This document shows, one piece after another, positions 43,257-51,669 of a stretch of DNA of 64,000 nucleotides. Position 1 is the stretch's first letter. Each line of letters opens with the position of its first letter. The DNA comes from Sporosarcina trichiuri (GTDB lineage Bacteria; Bacillota; Bacilli; Bacillales_A; Planococcaceae). The notes under the pieces are model-generated. The model worked only from the letters and a program-made list of their open reading frames with translations, was not told where the DNA came from and did not search any database. The position numbers and the translations under genes were made by a program. The DNA lies in contig NZ_CP129119.1 of NCBI RefSeq assembly GCF_030406775.1, positions 902,001-966,000 of the forward strand, written 5' to 3'.

Positions 43257-44188
43257 TATGCTTTCCCTCCAGCCAAGCGGATACGCGGATCAATGACACC
43301 GTACAGAATATCCACAATGAAAATAACCACAATAAGAAATGCCGAGAAGAACAGCGTAGTTCCCATGATTGTCGCGAAGTCGTTGACCATGATCGAAGAA
43401 ACGAACTGCTCCCCGATTCCGGGAATCGCGAAAATTTTCTCGACAACGAGTGAGCCGGTAACGAGGCCTGCAGCGACCGGTCCGAGAACTGTGATGAGCG
43501 GAATGAGCGCGTTCCGGAATGCGTGCTTGAATGCGATTTCGAACTTGTTCGCACCTTTCGCCTTGGCGAGTGTAATGTAATCGGAACTCATCACTTCGAT
43601 CATCTCGGTCCGGATGAAACGTGCGGACAGTGCAAGAGGTCCCATTGCAAGTGCCAGCGATGGAAGTACACTGGACTGCCAGCCGTCATTCCACAGGCCG
43701 ACCGGAAGCAGGTGCCATTGGGAAGCGACATAGTATTGAAGGAGTGAGGCGAATACGAACGATGGAATCGAGCTTCCCAATATCGCCATGAACGTACTCC
43801 CGTAATCCCAGAATGTATTCTGCCTTAATGCGGCCAGCATTCCGAGGAGGATACCGACAAGGGTGCCGAATACCATCGCCTGGGCGCCGAGGATGAACGA
43901 CGGCTTGATACGTGAAGCAAGAAGGTCATTGACGCTCTTGCCTTTGAATGCGAAGGACGTACCAAGATCGCCTTTTGCCAAGTTTTTCATGTAAATTGCA
44001 TATTGGACAGGTGCCGGCTTGTCGATACCGTATTTTTTCTCGACAATCTTCTTTTGCGTGTCATTCAGCTTGCTGTAAGACGCAATCGGGGAACCTGGCA
44101 ATGTCTGCATTAAGAAAAATGTTGTCGTCGCAATGAGAAACATTGTGATGAACATATAAATGATCCGTTTACCAATATATTTAACCAT
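43256..44188 (-). CDS. oppB: Oligopeptide ABC transporter permease OppB
   Basis: Permease subunit of 310 residues starting MVKYIGKRIIYMFITMFLIA, typical of OppB/DppB. Six TM segments; EAA loop ITLAKAKGANKFEIAFKHAFRN; FVTGSLVVEKIFAIPGIGE-type segment near the end. ATG after ACCTGGAGGTGCAGC. It follows oppA after a 160-bp gap with a strong hairpin. Confidence 0.94.
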   Translation of the reverse strand: MVKYIGKRIIYMFITMFLIATTTFFLMQTLPGSPIASYSKLNDTQKKIVEKKYGIDKPAPVQYAIYMKNLAKGDLGTSFAFKGKSVNDLLASRIKPSFILGAQAMVFGTLVGILLGMLAALRQNTFWDYGSTFMAILGSSIPSFVFASLLQYYVASQWHLLPVGLWNDGWQSSVLPSLALAMGPLALSARFIRTEMIEVMSSDYITLAKAKGANKFEIAFKHAFRNALIPLITVLGPVAAGLVTGSLVVEKIFAIPGIGEQFVSSIMVNDFATIMGTTLFFSAFLIVVIFIVDILYGVIDPRIRLAGGKA

Positions 44189-44298
44189 GCTGCACCTCCA
44201 GGTCTATGTACCACTGTATCTGAAACCGTGTCGACGATTTGTATTCAAAATGAAAGCACTTACAAAACATTCACATTATTTTCTGTTATTGAAAAAGA

Positions 44299-44328
44299 GA
44301 GTATATGGCGGAACGCCGCCATATACTC
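44299..44328 (-). terminator. Hairpin between oppA and oppB, partial terminator or stabiliser
   Basis: GAGTATATGGCG and CGCCATATACTC are perfect 12-bp inverted arms with loop GAACGC; on the minus strand a TCTCTTTTTC tract follows. Such a structure after a binding-protein gene commonly raises its level relative to the downstream permeases. Confidence 0.75.
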
Positions 44329-44348
44329 CCGTTATTCAGCTGAACCGC

Positions 44349-46079
44349 TTACTCTTTACCTGAAATATACGCCCACTTATAGCTGTAGTCAGCTCCGAAT
44401 GGGTGGCTTACCAAACCTTTGAAGTATGGTTTTTCAAGGAAAATCAAACCGCGCTGATAGATCGGTGCGATAGCTGCATCGTCCTCCAGAAGGATTTTTT
44501 CAGCTTTAGCGAATGCTTCATAACGCTCTTCCGGCTTCAATGCCAAGTCGCCTTTCGAATCGGCAATCAGCTGGTCATATTCTTTGTTGGAATAAGACAT
44601 CAAGTTGTTTGTTCCATCTGTGACGAACAGATCCAGGAAGGAGATCGGATCCTGGAAGTCAGGGCCCCATCCGGAAACTTGGATATCGTAATCCTGTGAG
44701 CTGTCAAGCTCAAGACGTACTGCGAATGGAACTTCTTTCAGCTTGATCTTCAGACCTTCAAGGTTCGTTTCGAGCTGAGATTTGAAGTACTCATCCATCT
44801 TCTTGGAAAGCTCTGTATCTCCGCCGAGGATTTCAAGCTCAAGGCTGTCGACACCGAGTTCATCCAATCCTTTTTTCCAGAATTCTTTCGCTTCTTCCGC
44901 GTTGTACTCGAGGTGGTCTCCACTCAGTTCACGGAAGTCTTTCTTGTTTTCATCGTAAGCGAAATCTTTCGGTACGAGGAAGTTTGCAGGAATCGATCCG
45001 TTTGCAAGAACAACATCTGCAAGGTCTTCTTTCTGGAATGATTTTGCGATCGCTTTACGGATATTGACGTTTGCAAGAGGTGTTTCCTTGCCGCCTTTTT
45101 GCTGGTTGAACTTGAAGTAGAAAACAGATGTTTCTGCCTGTGTTACAGCTTCAGGGTCATCCTGGTACTGCATTGCAAGGTCACCGGATACGCCGGCACG
45201 GTCAAGCTTGCCATCCTGGTACAGGTTGACTGCTGTTGCAGAATCCTGAACGACGTTGACATTGATTTCAGTCAATTTCACGTTGTCAGCATCCCAATAG
45301 TGATCGTTCTTAACATATTTCCAGCTTCCGCCTGTACCGTCCCATTCAGTCAGAGTGAATGGTCCATTGTATAGAAGGTTGTCGGAGTTTGTAGCATACG
45401 CGTCGCCTTTTTCAGTGACGAATTCTTCTTTTTGCGGGTAGAACGTTCCGAATGACATGAGTGACAGGAAGTAAGGGACCGGACGCTCAAGTGTCACTTC
45501 GAGTGTCTTTTCGTCTTTCGCGACGATTCCGAGCTCTTTCTTGTCCATTTTGCCTTCACTGATAGCGGTTGCATTCTTGACAGTTCCGGACATCATGAAC
45601 GGACCGTACGGAGATCCTGTAGCAGGATCGATTGCACGCTGCCATGCGAATACGAAATCATCAGCAGTGACTGGTGTACCGTCAGACCACTTTGCGTCAC
45701 GGAGTTTGAACGTGTACGTCAAGCCGTCTTCGCTTTCAGTCGCCTCTTCTGCAGCCATTGCAGGTTCTGCAATGTTTTCTTCGTTCAGACGGTAGAGACC
45801 TTCGTTTACGTTGTTCAGTACGTTGAATCCTACTGCATCTTCAACGATTGCTGAGTCGACGGAAGGGATTGCAGCAGATTCAGCCAAGTTCAGAATTTGT
45901 TCTGCATCCGGCTCACCATCTTCTTTCTTAGGTGTTTCTGTTGCGGAGTCATCTTTTTTGCTGTCGTCGTCTTTTGAAGCATTGTCCTTATCATCCGAGC
46001 CGCCACAAGCAGCAAGGAAGATACTTAGTACTAATGTCATCGCGAGCAGCAATAGCCATTTTGTGTTCTTCAAGGTCAT
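44349..46079 (-). CDS. oppA: Oligopeptide-binding lipoprotein OppA
   Basis: Extracellular binding protein, 576 residues, with lipoprotein signal ending LSIFLAAC (Cys25) and an acidic Ser/Asp-rich linker (GGSDDKDNASKDDDSKKDDS). The family 5 solute-binding signature is AEEATESEDGLTYTFKLRDA followed by KWSDGTPVTADDFVFAWQRA. C-terminal WGPDFQDPISFLDLF is also typical. First gene of the operon, driven from the AT-rich region 46080-46315. Confidence 0.95.
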   Translation of the reverse strand: MTLKNTKWLLLLAMTLVLSIFLAACGGSDDKDNASKDDDSKKDDSATETPKKEDGEPDAEQILNLAESAAIPSVDSAIVEDAVGFNVLNNVNEGLYRLNEENIAEPAMAAEEATESEDGLTYTFKLRDAKWSDGTPVTADDFVFAWQRAIDPATGSPYGPFMMSGTVKNATAISEGKMDKKELGIVAKDEKTLEVTLERPVPYFLSLMSFGTFYPQKEEFVTEKGDAYATNSDNLLYNGPFTLTEWDGTGGSWKYVKNDHYWDADNVKLTEINVNVVQDSATAVNLYQDGKLDRAGVSGDLAMQYQDDPEAVTQAETSVFYFKFNQQKGGKETPLANVNIRKAIAKSFQKEDLADVVLANGSIPANFLVPKDFAYDENKKDFRELSGDHLEYNAEEAKEFWKKGLDELGVDSLELEILGGDTELSKKMDEYFKSQLETNLEGLKIKLKEVPFAVRLELDSSQDYDIQVSGWGPDFQDPISFLDLFVTDGTNNLMSYSNKEYDQLIADSKGDLALKPEERYEAFAKAEKILLEDDAAIAPIYQRGLIFLEKPYFKGLVSHPFGADYSYKWAYISGKE

Positions 46080-46315
46080 TCCCCCTTTTTATAATTGTCT
46101 GAAGAATTAACACTATTTCATTATACAATCAAATTCTCTTAAGTCAAAGTTTTTTTTACAAAAAATTTTACTAGGCATAACCAACCGATGAATTTGAATA
46201 GTCGTCGAATTGTGTCGGTAAGCGGTTTCCGGCCCTATTTTTCTTTGTCTAAACAACGATAGTGCTGTATGATACATAATGAATTATTACGAAATAGGAA
46301 ATCGAGGTTAGAATT

Positions 46316-46654
46316 TTGAGAAAAAGCATATTTTTGTTTTCAATTGGTCAACTTACTATTTTTTTTCTGTGTTTCCTGTCAGACGGAGGTATTTCGTTGC
46401 TAAACTACATCAATTACTCCTTCTATGTCGGCGGTGTGCTCGTACTGGCAGGAGGAATAGTCTATATTGTCCGGACTGGTTCGTTTGATTTTTTCACAAG
46501 CAGTATGAGAAAAGTCTTGGCATCGAAACATACCCGGGATGACTTAGAAACGATGCGGCGTCCCTCTGAAGTCTTTTCGTTCAGCCCTAAGATCTTTTTC
46601 CAGGCAGGAATCCCGATTCTCATTCTCATGTCTGCCGCTCTGGCCCTCTATTGA
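46316..46654 (+). CDS. DUF3899 family membrane protein
   Basis: A 112-residue protein with three TM segments (residues about 4-22, 32-50 and 93-111) and a cytoplasmic loop (SSMRKVLASKHTRDDLETMR). The arrangement and 'YVGG.....G...F....GFFDFF..S.R' pattern fit DUF3899. Starts with TTG at 46316 after ATCGAGGTTAGAATT. Divergent from oppA. Function unknown. Confidence 0.72.
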   Translation: MRKSIFLFSIGQLTIFFLCFLSDGGISLLNYINYSFYVGGVLVLAGGIVYIVRTGSFDFFTSSMRKVLASKHTRDDLETMRRPSEVFSFSPKIFFQAGIPILILMSAALALY

Positions 46655-46759
46655 CGTCGAACTTGCATGCTTCCAATTGTTTATGCACAATGGAATAGTG
46701 GTACAACTAGGTAAGCGGTGCAATTAGAAAACGTCAGTCAGAATGGAGTGGGTTATGGA

Positions 46760-47272
46760 ATGGAAATACTTTTATATGCCAGCGCAGCAATCGCGGCATT
46801 ATCTCTCCTCCTCATCGCTATCTTCGTCATTAAGGCAGTCAAAGCTATGAATGCGACGAAGGATGAGATCGCGGATTCCCTCACGGATCTGCAGGGCAAG
46901 CTCAACGGTGTGACCGGACAGGCAAATGAGCTGCTTGCAAATACGAATCGGATCACGGAAGACGTGGAACGTAAACTGCAATCATTGAACAGTGTTGCAA
47001 AGGCCGCCCAGAAGCTGGATGAGTCGACGAAACACATGAATCAGTCCTTCCAGGCATTGGCGGACCAGATCAGCAATCCTGATCCGAAGTACAAAGATCT
47101 GATGCAGAAAGCGAACACAGTGACTGGCATTGCAGCGAGCATCTATTACCGGGCGAAACGGGAGAAAGCGAAGCAGACTGACCCTTCCAGCCGTCCCGGA
47201 CGCAGCCGGAATGCCAGGACGGATGTCGAACTGCTCCCGCCGCCGCAAAAGCGGCTTCCTGAGCCGAAGTAA
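46760..47272 (+). CDS. DUF948 family membrane-anchored coiled-coil protein (1 of 4)
   Basis: A 170-residue protein: one N-terminal TM (ILLYASAAIAALSLLLIAIF), then a long heptad-like helix (KDEIADSLTDLQGKLNGVTG to about residue 125) and a basic Pro-rich tail. This is the YtxG/DUF948 layout. The ATG at 46760 follows GGAGTGGGTTATGGA. Its neighbour 24 bp on is a second DUF948 protein; both point toward repeat array B. Function unknown; YtxG of B. subtilis is a general stress protein. Confidence 0.82.
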   Translation: MEILLYASAAIAALSLLLIAIFVIKAVKAMNATKDEIADSLTDLQGKLNGVTGQANELLANTNRITEDVERKLQSLNSVAKAAQKLDESTKHMNQSFQALADQISNPDPKYKDLMQKANTVTGIAASIYYRAKREKAKQTDPSSRPGRSRNARTDVELLPPPQKRLPEPK

Positions 47273-47296
47273 AAACTAAACGAAGAGGTGATGCAG

Positions 47297-47743
47297 ATGG
47301 ATTGGCTTGGAATCGGTGTATTGATCATCGGGATCGCCTTCGCAGTGTTAGTGGTGATCCTTATCAAACCATTGAAGAATCTTGGGGATGTTACGGAGAA
47401 CTTGAAAGAGACGACAGCAAAGCTGCCCGGTACGATGGAAACTGTCACCGGACAGGCACAAATCGTGCTGAATACGAGCAATGAGACAATCGGCAATGTG
47501 AATCAGCAGGTGAATGAAATCACTCCCCTGTTCCAGATTGTCGGTGATACCGGGGAAGCGGCACGCTCCCTTACCAACTCCGCTCTTGAGAAGACGACGA
47601 AGCTGAAATCCCGTACGACGGATGCTGCGAACTTGTCCCGCCGTGAAAGATATCAAGGGCTGTACGGCCTGCTGTCGTTCCTGTATTATCTGAAAGAGAA
47701 CAAGCAGGAAATCAAAGTGAAAGCCGAAGTGCTGAATAAGTGA
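47297..47743 (+). CDS. DUF948 family membrane-anchored coiled-coil protein (2 of 4)
   Basis: A 148-residue protein with N-terminal TM (LGIGVLIIGIAFAVLVVILI) and a coiled-coil region holding TGQAQIVLNTSNETIGNVNQ and NEITPLFQIVGDTGEAARSL, closely parallel to the third copy (NTKLGNLTPLFQVAGDLGNT). Of three clustered in-frame starts, ATG at 47297 has the best spacing after AGAGGTGA. It is the last gene before a terminator and repeat array B. Confidence 0.85.
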   Translation: MDWLGIGVLIIGIAFAVLVVILIKPLKNLGDVTENLKETTAKLPGTMETVTGQAQIVLNTSNETIGNVNQQVNEITPLFQIVGDTGEAARSLTNSALEKTTKLKSRTTDAANLSRRERYQGLYGLLSFLYYLKENKQEIKVKAEVLNK

Positions 47744-47750
47744 TCGATAC

Positions 47751-47777
47751 GGAGCCAGCGCATTATGCGCCGGCTCC
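47751..47777 (+). terminator. Terminator preceding repeat array B
   Basis: GGAGCC-A-GCGCA and TGCGC-C-GGCTCC arms with a TTA loop. It is followed by TTTCCTTTCCTGC, which also follows the terminator before array C. Confidence 0.8.
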
Positions 47778-47804
47778 TTTCCTTTCCTGCTCAAACTGCC
47801 ATTG

Positions 47805-47958
47805 TGCTCATAAATCGGGGAAAGTGTCCATAAATCCTGGAAAGTGATCATAAAACGGAAAAAGTGATCATAAACTCATGAAAGTGATCATAAATCCCGG
47901 AAACCGCTCATAAACCTGCAAAAGTGATCATAAAACTAAAAAAACGCTCATAAACCAC
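47805..47958 (+). repeat. CATAAA repeat array B (8 units, exact 20-bp period)
   Basis: The CATAAA core starts at 47809, 47829, 47849, 47869, 47889, 47909, 47929 and 47949, exactly 20 bp apart each time. The core is preceded by GTGAT in four units, by GTGCT or CGCT in others and GTGTC in one. Spacers end mostly in GGAAA or AAAA. The flanking region to 48114 shows no gene. All units are on the plus strand. Confidence 0.95.
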
Positions 47959-48114
47959 ATCATCTCTTCGTTCGCCAACAGCTCCCCTGTCCGCCACCGC
48001 TTAAATACCCATGCCAAATCTATCAGCGTGCTGAATAGCTTCCCTAATCTGTTTTAGTACACCCGCGGACTGTGGCTCTTCCTGCCGACTTGCCAATACG
48101 CTAAATCTACAGCA

Positions 48115-48140
48115 CCAAAAAACACCGGCCGCGGCCGGTG
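48115..48140 (-). terminator. Rho-independent terminator of the minus-strand DUF948 pair
   Basis: CACCGGCC-GC-GGCCGGTG is nearly fully self-complementary and on the minus strand is followed by TTTTTTGG. Confidence 0.85.
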
Positions 48141-48153
48141 CTCATCATCCCGT

Positions 48154-48687
48154 TCATTTCGTCATTTTTGCCGCAGCCGAAGCTTCGGCTTTCATCCTGT
48201 CGATCTCCTGTGCGCGTTCCTGGCCTCTCGCAGCGAACGTGTCCGGTTTTGGATAACGCTCCGGCTGTTTCAGCGCTTTGCCTTTCCGGACTGCATAGTA
48301 GCCGAGTGCCGCTGTGCCGTAGATGCCGCCGATCGATTTGTTGCGTGCCGTTTCGTCGGCACCCTCCGCTTTCCGTTTCGCTGCATCTGTCACGTTCTGC
48401 AGCGAAGCTGTCAAATTGCGTGTTGTGTTACCGAGGTCCCCCGCCACTTGGAACAGCGGTGTCAGATTGCCCAATTTCGTATTAACGTCCGCCAATGTGT
48501 CGTTGGAATGGCGGATAAGCTGTCCTGTTTCCCCAAGTACTCCGTCCAGCTGTTCAGGCAGCTGATCGAGTGTTTTGTTCACGCCGTCAAGCGTTCCTGC
48601 AATCCCTTTCAGGATCCTTGCAATGAAGATTGCAAGGATCAGGAAGGCGACGCCGATCAATAATACGCCCACACCTGCTAAACTCAT
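48154..48687 (-). CDS. DUF948 family membrane-anchored coiled-coil protein (3 of 4)
   Basis: A 177-residue protein: TM at residues 2-22 (LAGVGVLLIGVAFLILAIFI), coiled-coil with DGVNKTLDQLPEQLDGVLGE and GNLTPLFQVAGDLGNTTRNL, Ala/Lys-rich tail. Strongly similar in plan to copy 2, and they may be paralogues. Three consecutive ATGs occur at its beginning; the third (48687) has 6 bp spacing from GGAGGG. Paired with copy 4 on the same strand. Confidence 0.85.
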   Translation of the reverse strand: MSLAGVGVLLIGVAFLILAIFIARILKGIAGTLDGVNKTLDQLPEQLDGVLGETGQLIRHSNDTLADVNTKLGNLTPLFQVAGDLGNTTRNLTASLQNVTDAAKRKAEGADETARNKSIGGIYGTAALGYYAVRKGKALKQPERYPKPDTFAARGQERAQEIDRMKAEASAAAKMTK

Positions 48688-48711
48688 CATCATCCCTCCA
48701 GCATCATCATG

Positions 48712-49134
48712 TTATTTTGTGACTTTTTCTGCTTTCTTCCAAGTTGTGAACAGGCTCGCCGCCAGTTCACCTGCCTGGATCAGGCCGACGAACGGTTTTG
48801 TTCCCGGGAGTCCGGGCTGCTTCCCATATGAAGCAGTCAGATCACTGACGCTCTCAGCCGCCTGTTCGGCAGTGTCACCTGCGTTCTTCACCGTATCCGT
48901 CAGGCTTTCCAGTGCATCGAGTTTCATCTGCACATCTGCCGCTGAAGACCTTGCTTCCACGATTGTAAGCTCCAGCTGGCGGATCGTTTCATCACTCTTG
49001 CCAACCATCCGTTTCGCTGTATGTCCGACCGTCGATAATAGACCGGAAATCCGATTTAGCACAATACATACGTACACGGCGAACACAGCGAACGCCACGG
49101 CTATCAAGAAGACCCCTAAATGGACAAATGTCAT
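48712..49134 (-). CDS. DUF948 family membrane-anchored coiled-coil protein (4 of 4)
   Basis: A 140-residue protein with TM FLIAVAFAVFAVYVCIVL and a heptad-rich region (STVGHTAKRMVGKSDETIRQ; VQMKLDALESLTDTVKNAGD). ATG at 49134 follows AAGGAGGGATGATTGC. It is transcribed first, 24 bp ahead of copy 3. Weaker family match than the other three. Confidence 0.78.
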   Translation of the reverse strand: MTFVHLGVFLIAVAFAVFAVYVCIVLNRISGLLSTVGHTAKRMVGKSDETIRQLELTIVEARSSAADVQMKLDALESLTDTVKNAGDTAEQAAESVSDLTASYGKQPGLPGTKPFVGLIQAGELAASLFTTWKKAEKVTK

Positions 49135-49293
49135 GCAATCATCCCTCCTTCTTATTTGTGTATACCACAAAAGTCCATTCAATATGCACCTCAACGACTC
49201 AGCGTACAGCTTTTCGATTGAAAAGTGAGCCGATCAGGTGTTTTTTTCCGGGGAACGGGGAAACTGGTACAGAAACGCCAACAGGAGGAGATC

Positions 49294-50160
49294 ATGATGG
49301 AAAGAAGTTCATCCACTGACCGGTTCCAGCCGGTCACGTCGAAAAACAGCGGGGAGATTACGGAAGTTCTTCCCGATCTCGCCTATCTCACCGACCAGAT
49401 CGTCAATCTCGTATTCGTAGGAAATCCTGAGCCCGGCAACCCGTGGGTGCTGGTGGACAGCGGTATGCCAAGATCAGGTAAAACAGTCATCGAAAAAGCG
49501 GAGGAGCGCTTTGGCCCGGATCGTCCGCCGGAAGCGATCGTCCTGACACACGGCCATTTCGATCATATCGGCGGCATCATCGATGTTCTCAAAAAATGGC
49601 AGGTCCCAGTGTACGCCCATCCAGCCGAACACCCTTATTTAACCGGCCGGGAGCAGTACCCCGATCCGGATATAACAGTGGAAGGCGGTATGCTGGCCAA
49701 ACTGTCATTCCTCTACCCGACGGATCCGATCGACATTTCGGAGTTCCTCCGTGCCCTGCCGGAAGACGGAAGTGTCCCCCCTCTTCCCGGCTGGCGCTGG
49801 ATCCATACACCAGGTCATTCGGAAGGCCATATCTCCCTGTTCCGGGATGAAGATCGGGCCCTGATCGCCGGGGATGCGTTTGTGACTGTGCGGCAAGATG
49901 AGCTGTATAAGGTTCTCACCCAGGAAAAGGAATTGACGGGCCCGCCCCGTTATTTGACTCCCGATTGGGCGGCAGCCGAAGCATCGGTCCATCTGCTGAC
50001 AGGTCTGAAGCCGGCCTATGCGATCACCGGGCATGGCGCTGCAGCGGAAGGCAGCTGGCTGACCGAGCACCTCGAACAGCTTGACCGGAATTTCAAGGAA
50101 CTCGCTGTACCGGATCATGGAAAATATGTGGATGAATCCGACAAACCTGCAGAACAGTAA
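49294..50160 (+). CDS. MBL fold metallo-hydrolase
   Basis: A 288-residue zinc hydrolase of the metallo-β-lactamase fold; substrate unknown. Metal ligands: LTHGHFDHIGG (HxHxDH), TPGHSEGHISLF, IAGDAFVTV (bridging Asp) and a late ITGHGA. The plan resembles YflN/hydroxyacylglutathione hydrolase-like proteins. AGGAGGAG precedes ATGs at 49294 and 49297; either is possible. No signal peptide is seen. Confidence 0.9.
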   Translation: MMERSSSTDRFQPVTSKNSGEITEVLPDLAYLTDQIVNLVFVGNPEPGNPWVLVDSGMPRSGKTVIEKAEERFGPDRPPEAIVLTHGHFDHIGGIIDVLKKWQVPVYAHPAEHPYLTGREQYPDPDITVEGGMLAKLSFLYPTDPIDISEFLRALPEDGSVPPLPGWRWIHTPGHSEGHISLFRDEDRALIAGDAFVTVRQDELYKVLTQEKELTGPPRYLTPDWAAAEASVHLLTGLKPAYAITGHGAAAEGSWLTEHLEQLDRNFKELAVPDHGKYVDESDKPAEQ

Positions 50161-50211
50161 TCCCCTGCTGCACTTCTTTTACGCTATACTAGCAAAAAGG
50201 AGTGCTGTTCC

Positions 50212-50547
50212 ATGGAAATCCATGAAAAAGAAGTGGTTGGCGAGCAGGTGGATGAGGAGACGCGCTGCCGGCACTACCATTCGGAAGTCGACCGGATTGC
50301 GATCAAATTCTTCTGCTGCCAAACGTATTATCCATGTTATGAATGCCATGGCATGCATGGCTGCGGCCATCCTGCAGTATGGCCGGCTTCCCGGTTCTCG
50401 GAGAAGGCCGTTCTTTGCGGCGCCTGCGGATTCGAATTATCGGTTACGGAATATCTATCTTGCGGCTCTGCCTGTCCGGCCTGCAGCGCGCCATTCAACC
50501 CAGGCTGCAGCCTACACAAACACCTCTATTTTGACACATCCAAATGA
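50212..50547 (+). CDS. CHY zinc finger protein
   Basis: A 111-residue Cys/His-rich protein. CRHYHSEVDRIAIKFFCCQT, YYPCYECH, then VLCGACGFELSV and ACPACSAPFNPGCSLH give the CHY-finger arrangement that binds three zinc ions. In bacteria this family is small and stand-alone, and its role is unknown; plant and animal relatives are part of ubiquitin ligases. Start after AAAGGAGTGCTGTTCC, 51 bp past the MBL gene. Confidence 0.9.
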   Translation: MEIHEKEVVGEQVDEETRCRHYHSEVDRIAIKFFCCQTYYPCYECHGMHGCGHPAVWPASRFSEKAVLCGACGFELSVTEYLSCGSACPACSAPFNPGCSLHKHLYFDTSK

Positions 50548-50579
50548 AAGAGCAGACCGTCTTTGTGGTCTGCTCTTTG
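50547..50579. terminator. Terminator between converging CHY and DUF3891 genes
   Basis: AAAGAGCAGACC and GGTCTGCTCTTT arms with a GTCTTTGT loop; usable from either side. Confidence 0.85.
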
Positions 50580-51350
50580 TCATGTCTGCGGTACAAATCG
50601 CAGTTCCGTATGATGCTGATCTGCCTGATCATACGCTTTCTGGAAACCGAGTTTGCGGATGTCTTCCTTCCGTACCTCTTTGTACGGATAGCTCACCTCG
50701 AACGGCGCGTCAAACGGAAAACTCTCGACCGCAATCGTCCGATTGTCGAGGAACTGGATCGCCAGCCGATGATCCGGGAGGCCGGGCAGCGATTCAGGTG
50801 CAGGAATGCCGTTCACGAAGAATGGGTGCTCCTCACTCTTACGCACGCCGGGTTCATTCACACAGCAGTATAGTGAAAAATTGTCGCCGAGCTGCAGGAT
50901 TCCATAGTGCTGACGAAAGACTGTTTCATCAAAGTCAGCAAAGGCACTCTCTAGCCTGGCCCGCCTCTTCCTTTCGTACTCCAGAAAGTCATCGGATTGC
51001 TCTCCGTCCCCACCGCTCACAAAATGGGAATAGTGTTCACTGCAGAGCATCGCCGAGTAGGCGTCGACCGTTTCGACAGCATCGATGCCCTGCCTGTATA
51101 AGACGATCTTGGAGGGAAGAGGGAAATCGGTAAACCGGTAAGGTGCCTGTTTGCTATCATTCCAGAATGGTTCTTTGTCGAAGGGTGACCAGCCGACGTC
51201 ATGCAGACGGACTGCCGTCAATACGGATGAGCGATCCTCCTCTCCGGGAAACAGCTCCTCTTTCCAGTGACTCATGATCTGCTCGGCCAGCCGGCCATGG
51301 CAGTCCTGCTCAACCAGTATGAAACTGTCTTTCCGTTCTCGAACAATCAT
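50580..51350 (-). CDS. DUF3891 family protein
   Basis: A 256-residue cytoplasmic protein. It begins MIVRERKDSFILVEQDCHGR, and RLHDVGWSPFDKEPFWND has an HD-like 'LHDVGW' pair also present as conserved in DUF3891. SAMLCSEHYSHFVSG adds conserved His residues, so a metal-dependent hydrolase fold is plausible; this is inferred. Start ATG at 51350 follows AGGATGTGCAGGAA. No close operon partner. Confidence 0.82.
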   Translation of the reverse strand: MIVRERKDSFILVEQDCHGRLAEQIMSHWKEELFPGEEDRSSVLTAVRLHDVGWSPFDKEPFWNDSKQAPYRFTDFPLPSKIVLYRQGIDAVETVDAYSAMLCSEHYSHFVSGGDGEQSDDFLEYERKRRARLESAFADFDETVFRQHYGILQLGDNFSLYCCVNEPGVRKSEEHPFFVNGIPAPESLPGLPDHRLAIQFLDNRTIAVESFPFDAPFEVSYPYKEVRKEDIRKLGFQKAYDQADQHHTELRFVPQT

Positions 51351-51435
51351 TTCCTGCACATCCTTTCTGTTGTTCCTTTCCCCAATCGATGACAACGAAT
51401 CAAAAAACACCTTTCCCGTAAGATAAGTGTACCGT

Positions 51436-51669
51436 TCAGACAATATGGATCCCATCGGCTTCCAGCATCGCCTGCAGTTCACTGTACTTGGATTGGCTCA
51501 ATGGTATTTTGTGGCCGTTCGTCAATTCGATTGCATACGAACGGGCGGATGAGTCGGCTTCGATCGAGATGATCTGATGAAGAGGCACGAGGAATGATTG
51601 GTGCACCCTGTAAAACTCAAACGGATCAAACATCTGCTCGATCTCTTTCAAGGAGTCTTTTGCCAGAAC
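51436..51669 (-). pseudogene. LytTR DNA-binding domain remnant
   Basis: About 78 codons that encode the C-terminal part of a LytTR domain: LAKDSLKEIEQMF, FYRVHQSFLVPLHQIISIEA, YAIELTNGHKIPLSQSKY and a short end. Normal LytTR regulators have another 30 or more residues of this domain and usually a receiver or membrane part; here the reading frame stops at 51670-51672, where sequence of the group II intron fragment begins. No start codon with a ribosome site fits. The remainder has probably been deleted. Confidence 0.75.

Noticed and set aside
47805..47958. The CATAAA arrays as CRISPR
   Set aside because: The conserved part is only about 9-11 bp and the period is 20 bp; CRISPR repeats are 23-47 bp with 25-45 bp spacers. 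No cas genes are present.
50081..51133. 350-codon plus-strand frame across the CHY and DUF3891 genes
   Set aside because: It overlaps two well-supported genes in other frames and has an Arg/Pro-rich composition with no family resemblance.
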